This document shows positions 1-8,952 of a DNA stretch of 64,000 nt, piece after piece (the stretch's first letter is position 1; each line of letters opens with the position of its first letter). The translations under genes were made by a program, and so were the position numbers. The notes beneath the pieces are model-generated. The model worked only from the letters and a program-made list of their open reading frames with translations. It was not told the DNA's origin and ran no database searches. Source of the stretch: Tuwongella immobilis (GTDB taxonomy: Bacteria > Planctomycetota > Planctomycetia > Gemmatales > Gemmataceae); assembly GCF_901538355.1 (NCBI RefSeq), contig NZ_LR593887.1:558001-622000 (forward strand), in the 5' to 3' direction.

Positions 1-126
1 AACGTGGGCGAAGAAGTCGCGGGCATTGTGGCCGATCGGCTTAGCAGTCGGGGCGAAGTGGCACTGGGCGAGCATAAGGACATCACCGCGCAAACTGTAC
101 GGGATATTCTTCGTATGAGCATATGA
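1..126 (+). CDS. 3' end of an unidentified gene (partial)
   Basis: The first frame is open from the window edge to a TGA at 124-126 and gives a charged 41-residue tail containing EEVAGIVADRLSSRGEVAL and ending RMSI. The composition is protein-like and the stop falls immediately before the end of the convergent gene at 127, which supports a real 3' end. The family cannot be recognised from so short a fragment. Confidence 0.5.
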   Translation, partial: NVGEEVAGIVADRLSSRGEVALGEHKDITAQTVRDILRMSI

Positions 127-420
127 TTAAGCGGCATAGCGGGGTAACGCCTCGCGGATGTCCGGCGATTCGAGCAGCCGCGTTTCATGGAAGCGCTGGC
201 CGGTCGAATCGTAAAACAAAATCCGATTTTCATCCGCTGTCCACAGGGCCGAGGTTTGCAACAACCTCGGTCCTTCGACGTGGTAGACCACGCCCGTGAT
301 CCGTGTCCCACGATAAATCGGCGCCCCGAAGAACGGCGTTTGGGCCGGATCGAGGTGATCCCGTCCGCACAGCGTTTGGCGAACATATTCGATCAATTCG
401 GATAACTTGGGCAGCGACAT
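127..420 (-). CDS. small hypothetical protein
   Basis: A 97-residue protein of unrecognised family. I prefer the ATG at 420 (MSLPKLSELIEYVRQ) to the one 11 codons upstream because the protein becomes globular from there. It has an amphipathic helical N-terminus followed by a beta-rich stretch (GTRITGVVYHVEG, ILFYDSTGQRFHETRL). No signal peptide, membrane segment or catalytic motif is visible. It converges without a gap on the gene truncated by the left edge. A cytoplasmic protein is inferred; function is unknown. Confidence 0.55.
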   Translation of the reverse strand: MSLPKLSELIEYVRQTLCGRDHLDPAQTPFFGAPIYRGTRITGVVYHVEGPRLLQTSALWTADENRILFYDSTGQRFHETRLLESPDIREALPRYAA

Positions 421-558
421 CACCGGTTCCAACCGACACCCCCAACCTTGCAAGTGGCCATCCGTTGCGTGTGCCGGTCTGGTATCGACCGGGGCAGGGG
501 GGGAGGCACGGGGGATTTCGGTGGCTGGGGCAATCTCGGCTGGTAACTTGGGTGGGGT

Positions 559-1014
559 TTACCAGTTTTGCGTCTGCCGTAGGGCTTCGTACAAAACGAT
601 GCCCGCGGAGGTCGCCAGATTCAGTGAGCGCACCGCATCGGTCGTCATCGGGATGTCAATCATGCGGTCGGCATAGCGTTCGCGGATGGTCATCGGCAGC
701 CCCCGAGATTCATTGCCGAACAATAGACAATCCCCATCTCGAAACGTCGCCTGGGTATACCGACGAGGAGCGGGATTCTCCACCAGCCATAATTGCGTTG
801 GATCGATGATCGCTTCAAAATCGGCAAAGGTGGCGTGCATGACGACATCCACCGCCGGCCAATAGTCACAACCGGCCCGCTTCAGCGCGCGATCGTCGAG
901 CCGGAAGCCCAAACTGCCAATCAGATGCAGTCGCGTTGCGGTGGCGGCACACATCCGCGCGATGTTCCCCGTATTGGGTGGGATTTCCGGCTCCCACAAA
1001 GCAATGTGTAACAT
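559..1014 (-). CDS. trmL: tRNA (cytidine(34)-2'-O)-methyltransferase, TrmL type
   Basis: A small SPOUT-fold methyltransferase of 151 residues, the usual TrmL length. It is expected to 2'-O-methylate the wobble nucleotide of tRNA-Leu isoacceptors using S-adenosylmethionine. The family motifs are in order: an N-terminal HIALWEPEIPPNTGNIARMC, a central LLFGNESRGLP, and a C-terminal IDIPMTTDAVRSLNLATSAGIVLYEALRQ that forms the trefoil-knot cofactor pocket. The ATG at 1014 begins MLHIALWEPE and has an AGGA upstream; the 18 extra codons before it match nothing in the family. It stands alone, divergent from ftsK. Confidence 0.9.
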   Translation of the reverse strand: MLHIALWEPEIPPNTGNIARMCAATATRLHLIGSLGFRLDDRALKRAGCDYWPAVDVVMHATFADFEAIIDPTQLWLVENPAPRRYTQATFRDGDCLLFGNESRGLPMTIRERYADRMIDIPMTTDAVRSLNLATSAGIVLYEALRQTQNW

Positions 1015-1186
1015 CGGTGTGATCGTTCCTGTCTGCAAACTCGTCAGGACTGCTGCGATGCTTCTCACCGTATCACTCTGGTGGTTTTTTTCACCCTCAG
1101 TCGCTCAGGTTCCCGTGCGGAACGGGGGTTTTGCCGGGACAATAGGATATGGCCTGGAAGACCGTTCATGATCGGAGATCACCCGC

Positions 1187-3661
1187 ATGGCCATCGCCGA
1201 GCGACTACCCCTTTCATCTGCGAATCCCTCCGCTGAGCCGCCGGTTAATCTCCGGTTGGATCTGCATGGCAGTACGCTATTCGGCGGTGCCTTGTTGGTA
1301 TCGGCGTGCCTGGTGGGCAGCTTGTTGGCTCCCAGTCTGGGCGGGCACTGGTTTGGGGCACCCGGCGAATGGCTGGCGTCGCGAATCCTCGGCTGTCTGG
1401 GCGTGGCCACTGCGGCGATGATGCTGGCATGGTGGATGCTCGCTGGCTATCGCTTGGCGGGCATGCGACGCCCCGTCTGGATGAAGCAGATGTTCGGCTG
1501 GCTGTTGGTGATTACCGCCAGCAGTATCACTGCCGATTGCATCTGGCCATCCACCAGCACCGGCCAACTCGGTGGCGGCGGGACGATCGGCTCGGCACTG
1601 CGCTGCTGGCTGGTCTCCAAAGTCGCGTTCGGCGGCATGCATGTGGCGCATTTGCTGCTGCTCATTGCGGGGCTGTCGATTGTCGCGCGGTCGCTGATGC
1701 AATGGTTGCTGCGAACGACTGTGATGCTGACGATCTGGACCGCGATGGTGATGAATCGCGTTGTGCGGATCTTGGTGCGAATGCTGGTGCAGGTGGTCAC
1801 CTACCCCGTGCGATTGGGGCGACATTGGCTGCCGCTGAGCAAGCCGGCCACCGCCCCGACTCCCGCGACATCCACGACTGTGACTCCCACCGCTTCGGCG
1901 ACAGCGACGGCTCCATCGGCGACATCATCCACGACGGCACCAGCGATGCCACCACGTCCGCCGCGTCGTCCGATCGAGCCAAAGTTCCAGCCGATGAATC
2001 TGTTCCCGACAGCATCGCCGGAGAAGCCAACGGAGCAGGGAGAGATTACGGAGTTGCATGCGGAAGCGCTGCCGCCGACCGATCCGGCACGAATCCCGAT
2101 TCATCATCACTCCGCGCCGAAGATTCCGACGGATGCCGAAGCGACGGTCGAGGCGAGTCGGCCGTTCGAGTTGCCGCCGTTGAATATGCTCGACGATGCC
2201 GAGCCGTTCCCGGTCGAGGAACTTGATTCCGTCCTGCGAGAACGAGCCGCCGTGCTGGAGCAATCCTTCACCGACTTCGGCCTGAATATCCGCGTGGTTG
2301 GCATTCATACTGGCCCAGTGATTACGCAATTTGAAGTGGCGCTGGAAACTGGCTTGCGCGTCGCCAAAGTGATGGCGCTGGCAGACGATTTGGCCCGCTG
2401 CCTGCAAGTGCCGAGTGTGCGCATTGTCGCCTCGCTGCCCGGCAAGAACACCGTCGGCATCGAAGTGCCCAATAGCCGGCGTGCCGTGGTGCGCTTGAAG
2501 GAATTGATTCTCGCTTCCGAGGTGAAGGCGGCGAAGGCGAAATTGCCGTTGTTTTTGGGCAAAGACAACGAAGGCAAGCCGTTGGTCTACGATCTTGCGG
2601 ACATGCCACACTTGCTGATCGCCGGTCGAACCGGGACCGGGAAGTCGGTCTGCTTGAACTCGCTGATTACCAGCCTGCTCATGACGCGTAGCCCCGACGA
2701 AGTGCGGATGATTATGATCGATCCCAAGATGCTCGAAATGAACGAGTACGGGAAGATTCCGCACCTGATGATGCCCATTGTGGTCGACATGAAGAAGGCC
2801 GAGGCAGTGCTGAATTGGGCGGTCGAAAAGATGGACGACCGCTACGAAATTCTGGCCCGTGCCCGCGTGCGCAACATCGCTTCCTACAACGAGTTATCGC
2901 ACGATGAAATTCTGGCCCGTGTGCAACCTGCCGACGATGCGGAACGCAAACGCGCCCCGGCCAAGATGCCGTACATCGTCATCATCATCGACGAAATGGC
3001 CGAACTGATGATGATGATGAAAAAAGAGGTCGAAGGGCACATCATCCGCCTGGCTCAGAAATCCCGAGCGGCGGGGATTCACCTGGTGGTCGCCACGCAA
3101 CGCCCCACGGTGGATGTCGTGACGGGGTTGATTAAGTCGAACCTGCCCAGCCGCATCGCCTTCCAAGTCACTAGCCGAACCGATTCGGTGGTGGTGCTCG
3201 ACGAAAAGGGCGCTGAAAAGCTGCTGGGCAAGGGGGATATGCTGTTTTTGGCCCCCGGCACCAGCACCCTGGCGCGTGCCCAAGGGACGTACCTCAGCGA
3301 TCAGGAAATTACGCGGATTGTCGAGCATATCCAAGTCGATAAGCCGAACTTTGAAATGGAATTGCTGACGCTGAAAACCTCGGGCGAACAGGGCGATCCC
3401 GGCGAAGGGGCATCGTTCATGGAACGGGTGCGGGCTCGCGATCCGCTGTACGAACAAGCGATCGAGATTGTCATCCGCGAACAACGGGGCAGCACCTCCC
3501 TGCTGCAACGGGCGATGGGCATTGGTTACGGTCGCGCCGCCCGCTTGATCGATTTCATGGCCGAAGATGGCATTGTCGGCAACTACAACGGCTCACAAGC
3601 CCGCGAAGTCACCTACAAACCCGACGAATGGGAAGCCATCCGCACCGGCAACCACCCGTAA
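1187..3661 (+). CDS. ftsK: DNA translocase FtsK/SpoIIIE
   Basis: An 824-residue septal DNA motor that pumps chromosomal DNA through the closing division site. Several hydrophobic membrane segments occupy roughly residues 25-205, followed by a Pro/Ala/Thr-rich linker (about 215-300). The RecA-like motor follows, with Walker A GRTGTGKS near residue 480 and Walker B (VIIIDEMAEL) near residue 597. At the C-terminus is a winged-helix gamma domain (SLLQRAMGIGYGRAARLIDFM), the part that reads polar KOPS sequences. GGAG precedes the ATG by nine bases. The dinucleotide binding and motor residues look intact. It appears monocistronic. Confidence 0.95.
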   Translation: MAIAERLPLSSANPSAEPPVNLRLDLHGSTLFGGALLVSACLVGSLLAPSLGGHWFGAPGEWLASRILGCLGVATAAMMLAWWMLAGYRLAGMRRPVWMKQMFGWLLVITASSITADCIWPSTSTGQLGGGGTIGSALRCWLVSKVAFGGMHVAHLLLLIAGLSIVARSLMQWLLRTTVMLTIWTAMVMNRVVRILVRMLVQVVTYPVRLGRHWLPLSKPATAPTPATSTTVTPTASATATAPSATSSTTAPAMPPRPPRRPIEPKFQPMNLFPTASPEKPTEQGEITELHAEALPPTDPARIPIHHHSAPKIPTDAEATVEASRPFELPPLNMLDDAEPFPVEELDSVLRERAAVLEQSFTDFGLNIRVVGIHTGPVITQFEVALETGLRVAKVMALADDLARCLQVPSVRIVASLPGKNTVGIEVPNSRRAVVRLKELILASEVKAAKAKLPLFLGKDNEGKPLVYDLADMPHLLIAGRTGTGKSVCLNSLITSLLMTRSPDEVRMIMIDPKMLEMNEYGKIPHLMMPIVVDMKKAEAVLNWAVEKMDDRYEILARARVRNIASYNELSHDEILARVQPADDAERKRAPAKMPYIVIIIDEMAELMMMMKKEVEGHIIRLAQKSRAAGIHLVVATQRPTVDVVTGLIKSNLPSRIAFQVTSRTDSVVVLDEKGAEKLLGKGDMLFLAPGTSTLARAQGTYLSDQEITRIVEHIQVDKPNFEMELLTLKTSGEQGDPGEGASFMERVRARDPLYEQAIEIVIREQRGSTSLLQRAMGIGYGRAARLIDFMAEDGIVGNYNGSQAREVTYKPDEWEAIRTGNHP

Positions 3662-3690
3662 CCTCAATCCCCGCCGCAACAACTCCCCCG

Positions 3691-3721
3691 CCGCGAGTCC
3701 TGGCCCATCCACGACTCGCGG
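3691..3721 (+). terminator. hairpin downstream of ftsK
   Basis: An 8-bp stem (CCGCGAGT/ACTCGCGG) lies 30 bases after the ftsK stop. There is no U-tract, so this is a weak candidate for transcription end or 3'-end protection. Confidence 0.35.
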
Positions 3722-3855
3722 CCGCGGGCATCCCTGTCCGCAACACAAAATCAAGCCGCCGAGAGGTACACGCGGGCGAATGTCATGGAGATGTCATTTC
3801 GGCCATCCATCGCACGCAGCGCGAACCAGCACGACTGAGTCGGGGGTGTTGACAA

Positions 3856-4203
3856 TCAAGCGTTGCGGCTGTTCCGGGAAAGTTGAGCGGACAATGTCAG
3901 CATTGGCACCACATGGGATGATACAGATTCCGAAGCCTCCTTTTGGCACCACGCCTCGATTGCGTCGACCACTTGCTGCGATTCTTGATCTCGTTTCGCG
4001 TGATGCAGTGACTCGGGGCGATCTTGGTAGGATCGTCGCAGCACCGCTTGGCATTCGGGCGATGTGAGTTGAAGCAAATCATCAATGTTGGTTTGCTTCA
4101 ACAAATGAGCAATTTCCTCCCACATGACACTCGGGCAGATGATGCCGCGATCGTGTTGCCGAGCCACCTTCCACAGTTTCTGAACGAGTTCGGCCGTTTC
4201 CAT
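3856..4203 (-). CDS. small hypothetical protein
   Basis: A 115-residue, mostly helical, hydrophilic protein (METAELVQKLWKVARQHDRG at the start). No recognised domain, signal or membrane segment. It is the last of three minus-strand genes (membrane protein, small beta-domain protein, this one), 60 bases after its neighbour, so the three may be cotranscribed. The overlapping ORF at 3794-4054 in another frame is less protein-like and was not called. Function unknown. Confidence 0.5.
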   Translation of the reverse strand: METAELVQKLWKVARQHDRGIICPSVMWEEIAHLLKQTNIDDLLQLTSPECQAVLRRSYQDRPESLHHAKRDQESQQVVDAIEAWCQKEASESVSSHVVPMLTLSAQLSRNSRNA

Positions 4204-4263
4204 CTCAGCAACCTGTTCTTGCGAAATGCTCTGGACATTCCCACGTCGAGTATCGTGAGCGGT

Positions 4264-4584
4264 TCAGTGCGATGCATTGACTTTGCAGACGCGATACCGA
4301 TACGGGGTCAGTTGCTCCAGTAAAATCCGATCGCCGGCTGTGGCACGAGTATCTGCAAAGAACTCTCGGACCCATCCTCGGCGGCGAAAAATCCCCTTTT
4401 CTCGGTCAATATCCGTTTCGACGACACTCGATCCATACTCGACGCAAACGGTACGCGGTGCGATCTGTGATTCGTCCGTGCCGCCAAAGACATCGTCCGG
4501 GAAAAGCTCCAGGCAATCTCTCAGATAAATGTGCTGATTATCGATATTGCCTTGGGTGATTGTGATATATCGAGATACGATCAT
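4264..4584 (-). CDS. small beta-domain protein, possibly DNA-binding pseudobarrel-like
   Basis: A 106-residue protein starting MIVSRYITITQGNIDNQHIY and ending near GDRILLEQLTPYRYRV. The frame is open much further upstream, but that part is antisense to the neighbouring membrane-protein gene, so I start at 4584. From memory, a similar small domain recurs in bacteria, alone or beside restriction or helicase genes, with the same ITQGN, IFRRRGWVREFF and GDxxLLExLxPYRYRV pattern; a B3/EcoRII-N-like pseudobarrel is possible. That link is inference and no nuclease motif is visible here. Confidence 0.55.
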   Translation of the reverse strand: MIVSRYITITQGNIDNQHIYLRDCLELFPDDVFGGTDESQIAPRTVCVEYGSSVVETDIDREKGIFRRRGWVREFFADTRATAGDRILLEQLTPYRYRVCKVNASH

Positions 4585-4700
4585 GATGCGATCCACCCTC
4601 GAAGTTTGTTTGCTTTTGATCCGCATCGATTCCGTCTCTGCGCCAAGGGCACCCACCGTGCCGATGATTGATACCGATGTCGCTGCTCTTGATAGGCGAT

Positions 4701-5096
4701 TTAGCGAAACACTCTCAGCATGCTCTCGGTGGTGGTTAGGAGGGCGATACTTGCGAGAATCCACCCCAGCGTACCCGCGATGTTCAGCAGGACGCCGACG
4801 ATGGGCAATGCCGTCGACATCCCGTTTGTCTTGGCTCGAATCCAGCCGCGAATTCCGAACGAAAAGCCGGTAATCACGAGCACGATCGGCAATCCGACTG
4901 CAATTCGAGCCAGCCAAGCGTGGATGAGGACAACTCCAGGAGTGTGATCGCCATGTGCCCACACCAGAGGAGCCAGAATTGCGATGAGGGGCGATGCGAG
5001 AAACAGCGTCGCACCCACCAGCGACGACGCAAGGCCACACGCGAATCCAGGTTCGAGTCGCAGGACCCGTGGATCTAGTTGAATCTCGGTCATCAT
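4701..5096 (-). CDS. small integral membrane protein
   Basis: A 131-residue protein with about four hydrophobic segments (CGLASSLVGATLFLASPLIA, a second around GVVLIHAWLARIAVG, a third at IVLVITGFSFGIRGW, a fourth at LPIVGVLLNIAGTLGWILAS). The arrangement resembles DUF4190-like proteins but no specific family is certain. The ATG at 5096 (or the adjacent ATG at 5093) is preceded by GAGGA at good spacing, better than the upstream ATG at 5144. It is the first gene of a possible three-gene minus-strand set. Role unknown. Confidence 0.65.
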   Translation of the reverse strand: MMTEIQLDPRVLRLEPGFACGLASSLVGATLFLASPLIAILAPLVWAHGDHTPGVVLIHAWLARIAVGLPIVLVITGFSFGIRGWIRAKTNGMSTALPIVGVLLNIAGTLGWILASIALLTTTESMLRVFR

Positions 5097-5268
5097 GGAG
5101 CATTCCTCGTCCTGGTTGCCTCTCCACACACACCGCACATTCATCCACTGGCATCATCCGCATGGCTGCAATATACCCAGGCAAAATGATTTTCTCAAGT
5201 GGCTGTTGATGGGTTAGAATCGGGCGAGTGGGGTCGCCCGGTTTCGTGGGGGACTTCGGTGCGGGGAG

Positions 5269-6093
5269 TTATTCGGAGCGTTTGTTGGGGGTTGGGATGG
5301 GGCGGCCCATTTTGGTGAGTAGCATCTTCATGTCTTCCCAGACGTCGCGTTTTTTCTCGGGAGAACGCCCCTCCAGCAGGGCGGCGGGGTGGTAGGTCAC
5401 CAGCAGGGGAATGCCGCGATATTCGTGGAATTTCCCACGCAGTGAGGTCACGGATCGGGTGGTGCGCAGCAGATTTTGGGCGGCAGTGCCACCCAGCGCG
5501 ACCAGATATCGCGGTTTCACGGCGGCGATCTGGTCTTCAAAAAACTGGCGGCAATTGTCGCGTTCGGTGGTGGTCGGCACGCGATTGCCCGGCGGGCGGC
5601 ATTTGATGGTGTTGCAAATGTAGACTTCGTCGCGGGTGAGACCGCATGCTTGGATGATTTTGGTCAGCAATTGACCGGCGGCCCCGACAAACGGGAAGCC
5701 GGAGCGGTCTTCATCGGCACCAGGGGCTTCGCCGACAAAGCAAATATCCGGTCGCACGGGACCGACACCGAACACGGTTTTGTTCCGAGTTGCGGACAAT
5801 TCCGGGCAGCGCGTGCAGGATTTGACCTGGGTTTCGAGTGTGGCCAAGGCGATGCGGCGTTCTTCGGGCGTGCGTGGATCATCGTCGGAATCGTCCGGTT
5901 CGTCGAATAGGGTTTGTCGAGTTGGTTCCGGCAGTGGCGCATGGAATTGCGTCGCATCAAAGACCGGCGATGCCGGGGCGATCGGCGGGGGAGCCTGTCG
6001 GCCGACCCATTCGATGCCCGCCGCTTGCAGCGATTCCAAGTGCGTGCGGAGTTGGTCTTCCAGCGATAACTCGTTCGGTTCGGATTCGGCCAT
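5269..6093 (-). CDS. uracil-DNA glycosylase, family 4 (Fe-S type)
   Basis: A 274-residue base-excision repair enzyme that removes uracil from DNA. The N-terminal ~90 residues are acidic and variable. The catalytic domain follows with the paired Cys of CTRCPEL, active-site GEAPGADEDRSGFPFVGAAG, the second cluster region ICNTIKCRPPGNR plus a Cys in ERDNC, and the DNA-intercalation motif TYHPAALLEG. The four cysteines match the [4Fe-4S] ligands of family 4 enzymes. The reading frame stays open to 8244 but that extension is antisense to aguB and the bpX operon, so I start at MAESEPNELS (6093). It diverges from aguB. Confidence 0.92.
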   Translation of the reverse strand: MAESEPNELSLEDQLRTHLESLQAAGIEWVGRQAPPPIAPASPVFDATQFHAPLPEPTRQTLFDEPDDSDDDPRTPEERRIALATLETQVKSCTRCPELSATRNKTVFGVGPVRPDICFVGEAPGADEDRSGFPFVGAAGQLLTKIIQACGLTRDEVYICNTIKCRPPGNRVPTTTERDNCRQFFEDQIAAVKPRYLVALGGTAAQNLLRTTRSVTSLRGKFHEYRGIPLLVTYHPAALLEGRSPEKKRDVWEDMKMLLTKMGRPIPTPNKRSE

Positions 6094-6121
6094 GATGACG
6101 CTCCGGTGATGACGCTCCGGT
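6094..6121. repeat. two tandem 14-bp units in the udg leader
   Basis: The unit GATGACGCTCCGGT is repeated twice and begins a third time (GATGAG) directly upstream of the glycosylase start codon. It falls where the ribosome would load, so copy-number change could alter expression. It may equally be neutral slippage. Confidence 0.7.
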
Positions 6122-6213
6122 GATGAGACACCGTTTCGGCAATGCCGATTTGCAATCGGTGCTGCATTCGTATCATATGCCAGAGTCTTTTGCATTCCCA
6201 GGAGATGCCGGAT

Positions 6214-7116
6214 ATGCCATCGAGTTCCGATTCGTTCACGTTGGGTTTGGTGCAAATGCGGATGAGCACCGAAAAATCGGCGAACCTTCAGGCCGCGATG
6301 CAGCATGTCCGAACCGCTGCGGCGCGCGGTGCCCAGATTATTTGTTTGCCGGAATTGTTCTTGACACCGTATTTCTGTCAAAGCGAAGATTGTAATGTCT
6401 TCGATTTGGCCGAGCCGATTCCCGGCGAGACGACCCAACAATTGGGCGCATTGGCTCGGGAATTGAAGATTGTGCTCATCGCGTCGCTGTTCGAGCGGCG
6501 GATGCCGGGGGTATATCACAACACGGCGGTGATCTTCGATGTGACCGGCGACATTGCGGGGATCTACCGCAAAATGCACATCCCCGATGATCCGTTGTAT
6601 TATGAGAAATACTATTTCACGCCGGGCGATCTTGGTTTCAAGGCGATTCCGACGCATTATGCCAAGATTGGCGTGCTGGTCTGCTGGGATCAATGGTACC
6701 CCGAGGGGGCGCGGCTGACGGCACTGGCCGGGGCCGAGGTGCTGCTGTACCCCACCGCCATCGGGTGGCACCCCAAGGAAAAGGCGCAATACGGCGTGGC
6801 CCAGCATCAGGCGTGGGAAATCTCGCAACGGGGGCACGCGGTCGCCAATGGCATCTATGTCGCGGGAATTAATCGCATTGGCCACGAACCTTCGCCCCCC
6901 GGTGCCACCTCTCCAGATGGCATCGAATTTTGGGGCCAGACGTTCCTGAGCGACCCCCAAGGCGGGATCATTCATCGCGCGAGTGTCGATCAGGAAGAGA
7001 TTATCGTGCTGCCGTGCGAGCGGCGGAAAATGGAAGATGTGCGGCGCAATTGGCCATTCTTCCGAGATCGACGGATCGACGCATACGGTGAGATTACCAA
7101 ACGGGTGCGGGACTAA
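6214..7116 (+). CDS. aguB: N-carbamoylputrescine amidase (nitrilase superfamily)
   Basis: A 300-residue carbon-nitrogen hydrolase expected to convert N-carbamoylputrescine to putrescine, CO2 and ammonia. The catalytic Glu (CLPELF), Lys (YRKMHIPDDPLYYEKYYF) and Cys (VLVCWDQWYPEGAR) are in the expected order, and the tail (RRNWPFFRDRRIDAYGEIT) matches the AguB subgroup. AGGAG sits nine bases before the ATG at 6214; the upstream in-frame ATG at 6205 abuts this site. Arginine decarboxylase (speA, 44.4 kb) lies in the same window; agmatine deiminase was not seen. The start of the bpX operon is 5 bases downstream. Confidence 0.92.
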   Translation: MPSSSDSFTLGLVQMRMSTEKSANLQAAMQHVRTAAARGAQIICLPELFLTPYFCQSEDCNVFDLAEPIPGETTQQLGALARELKIVLIASLFERRMPGVYHNTAVIFDVTGDIAGIYRKMHIPDDPLYYEKYYFTPGDLGFKAIPTHYAKIGVLVCWDQWYPEGARLTALAGAEVLLYPTAIGWHPKEKAQYGVAQHQAWEISQRGHAVANGIYVAGINRIGHEPSPPGATSPDGIEFWGQTFLSDPQGGIIHRASVDQEEIIVLPCERRKMEDVRRNWPFFRDRRIDAYGEITKRVRD

Positions 7117-7121
7117 CGGCC

Positions 7122-7805
7122 ATGGCCACCTTTGCGGAATTTCTGCATTCGCTGCTGATTTGGGGCGAGGTGGCCTTGCTGGAACGTCCCATTCTGACGG
7201 ATGCCGGGCGGGCCGAATCGCTGCAACTGCTGCGGCAAGTGGGCGAACGCCATCTCGATTCGCTCCCCGGCCCGCGATTGGAATTGGCCTGCGAGACCGC
7301 GTTGAGTGTCGCCGAATGGTTTGCCGATCTCTGCTGGTGGATCGTCGCGTCGGAATCGCCGCAATCCCAGGCATGGAATCGTGGCGTGCCCGTGCCGCAC
7401 ACTCCCGCGGAGCATTTCGCCGGCGATTGGATTCTGCGATTTTGCGGCATGCCCGAGCGGCGGCTGCGCTTTCGCCCAATTGATGACCCCGTCCGCACCG
7501 GGTTGGATGCGATGCTGCGTGCGTGGCCGTTTTCCGGTGTGCGCTTTCCCATCGATGCACCGCCGACGACTCCGCTCGATTTCGGTGGCCATCTCGGCAT
7601 GCAATGGCAATATGCCCAGCGATTGCGCGACCAACCACGCCCCGGTTGGCTACCGACCGATCCGGATTTCCGCGAACGCATCGAGTTGGCCTTTGCCCAG
7701 GTGAATCGGCCGATGCCTGGTGCGTTGGATCGGCCAGACGATGCGCCGCCTTCTGCTCCCCTTGAAACAGGAACCGCCACGGGTGATGCACCGAGCCATC
7801 GTTGA
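7122..7805 (+). CDS. bpX-type component of a MoxR-vWA-beta-propeller ternary system (bpX4-like)
   Basis: A 227-residue protein with no signal or membrane segment, rich in Trp, Arg and Pro (VAEWFADLCWWIVASES, HLGMQWQYAQRLRDQPRPGW). Its position directly before the MoxR gene and general character match the small bpX partners of the MoxR-vWA-beta-propeller ternary systems described by Aravind and colleagues. The number (bpX4) is from memory and should be treated as tentative. It begins 5 bases after aguB and its 3' end overlaps the MoxR gene by 20 bases, so translation is probably coupled. No enzymatic motif is visible. Confidence 0.65.
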   Translation: MATFAEFLHSLLIWGEVALLERPILTDAGRAESLQLLRQVGERHLDSLPGPRLELACETALSVAEWFADLCWWIVASESPQSQAWNRGVPVPHTPAEHFAGDWILRFCGMPERRLRFRPIDDPVRTGLDAMLRAWPFSGVRFPIDAPPTTPLDFGGHLGMQWQYAQRLRDQPRPGWLPTDPDFRERIELAFAQVNRPMPGALDRPDDAPPSAPLETGTATGDAPSHR

Positions 7806-8952
7806 TCGACTGCAATCGCAGGTGATGCAGCCGCTGAAAACCCGATTCGTGGGCCGCGAAGAGGTGGTGGACCTCATCGCGTTGGCACTGGTCGCGGGCG
7901 AGCATTTGTTTTTGTACGGTCCCCCCGGCACGGCCAAATCCGCACTCATCCGCGCGTTCGCCCAAGCGGTTGGTGGCAGCTATTTTGAATATCTGCTCAC
8001 GCGATTTTCCGAGCCGAACGAAATTTTCGGCCCCATCGATCTGGTGCGATTGCGTGACGGAATCGTCGCCACGGTGACGCAAGGCATGCTGCCCGAAGCG
8101 GCGTTTGTGTTCCTGGACGAACTCTTCAACGCGAATTCGGCGATTCTGAACAACCTGCTGACCGTGCTGAATGAACGCACCTATCGCCGTGGGGCGGAGC
8201 AGCATCGCTTGCCGTTGCTGTCGCTGTTTTCGGCGTCGAACCATCTCCCCGAAGATGATGCGCTGAATGCGTTATTCGATCGATTTCTGCTCCGGCACCG
8301 CGTGGAGCCGCTCACCCGCGATGCCATGCCGCAACTGCTAATGGCCGGTTGGGAACTCGAACAAACCAAGGGACTGCCCGCCATCGCCGAGCCGCAGCCC
8401 ATCGAATCGCCCGTGACGGTGGACGATCTGCGGCAACTCGGGCAGACCATGCTGCGCGTCGAGCTGGCCCCGATTCGGGATTCGCTGGCGGATGCGATTT
8501 TTAAGGTGCGCGATCTGGGCGTTGCCATCTCGGATCGCCGCGCGGTGAAGATTCTCAAACTGGTCGCTGCTTCCGCGGTGCTGGCCGGACGCATGCAGGC
8601 GAATCCGTCGGATTTCTGGGTGCTTCGCTATGTCTGGGATCGTGAATCGCAGGTGGCACCGCTGCGCAGTTTGGTGCTGGAAATGCTTCGCCAGCATGCC
8701 GCCCAATCGCCCCACGAGGCCGCCCATCCCATGGCCACCATTCCCGAACGGATCACCAGCGAACAGTTGGCCCAAGAATTATCATCCCTGGAACAACAAT
8801 TGAATGCGGGCAAGCCGACGTTGACGCTGTTGGCCCGATTGCGCGAGCAGACAACGCGGCTGGCCGATCGCGCGGCGTGGCTGACCGATCCGGCCGCCCG
8901 ACAAGTCGTGACCCAGCGCATGACCCGACTTCTGGAGCGTCTCGGCACATGA
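7786..8952 (+). CDS. MoxR-family AAA+ ATPase of the bpX ternary system
   Basis: A 388-residue AAA+ chaperone-like ATPase. Walker A GPPGTAKS is at residues 45-52, Walker B (FVFLDELFNAN) near 107-117, with ASNHLPEDDALNALFDRFLLR carrying sensor 1 and the arginine finger region, as in the RavA/MoxR group. The last ~60 residues are a helical, Leu/Arg-rich tail. MoxR ATPases usually act on a vWA partner, here the product of the gene at 9731. I use the ATG at 7786, with AGGA about 12 bases upstream; an in-frame ATG at 7741 is possible. It overlaps the next gene by ATGA. Confidence 0.85.
   Translation: MHRAIVDRLQSQVMQPLKTRFVGREEVVDLIALALVAGEHLFLYGPPGTAKSALIRAFAQAVGGSYFEYLLTRFSEPNEIFGPIDLVRLRDGIVATVTQGMLPEAAFVFLDELFNANSAILNNLLTVLNERTYRRGAEQHRLPLLSLFSASNHLPEDDALNALFDRFLLRHRVEPLTRDAMPQLLMAGWELEQTKGLPAIAEPQPIESPVTVDDLRQLGQTMLRVELAPIRDSLADAIFKVRDLGVAISDRRAVKILKLVAASAVLAGRMQANPSDFWVLRYVWDRESQVAPLRSLVLEMLRQHAAQSPHEAAHPMATIPERITSEQLAQELSSLEQQLNAGKPTLTLLARLREQTTRLADRAAWLTDPAARQVVTQRMTRLLERLGT

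Noticed and set aside
4264-5184. A 306-codon open frame on the minus strand.
   Set aside because: The first 200 codons are a shifted-frame shadow of the membrane protein at 4701-5096; only the last 106 codons were called.
6905-6914. CCACCTCTCC in aguB is complementary to the sRNA loop and inner stem (GGAGAGGUGG).
   Set aside because: A 10-base match deep in a coding region within a 64-kb window can easily arise by chance; no conserved target position is evident.
5269-8244. A 991-codon open frame on the minus strand.
   Set aside because: Only the last 274 codons (uracil-DNA glycosylase) are protein-like; the rest is antisense to aguB and the bpX/MoxR genes, a side effect of GC-rich codon bias.
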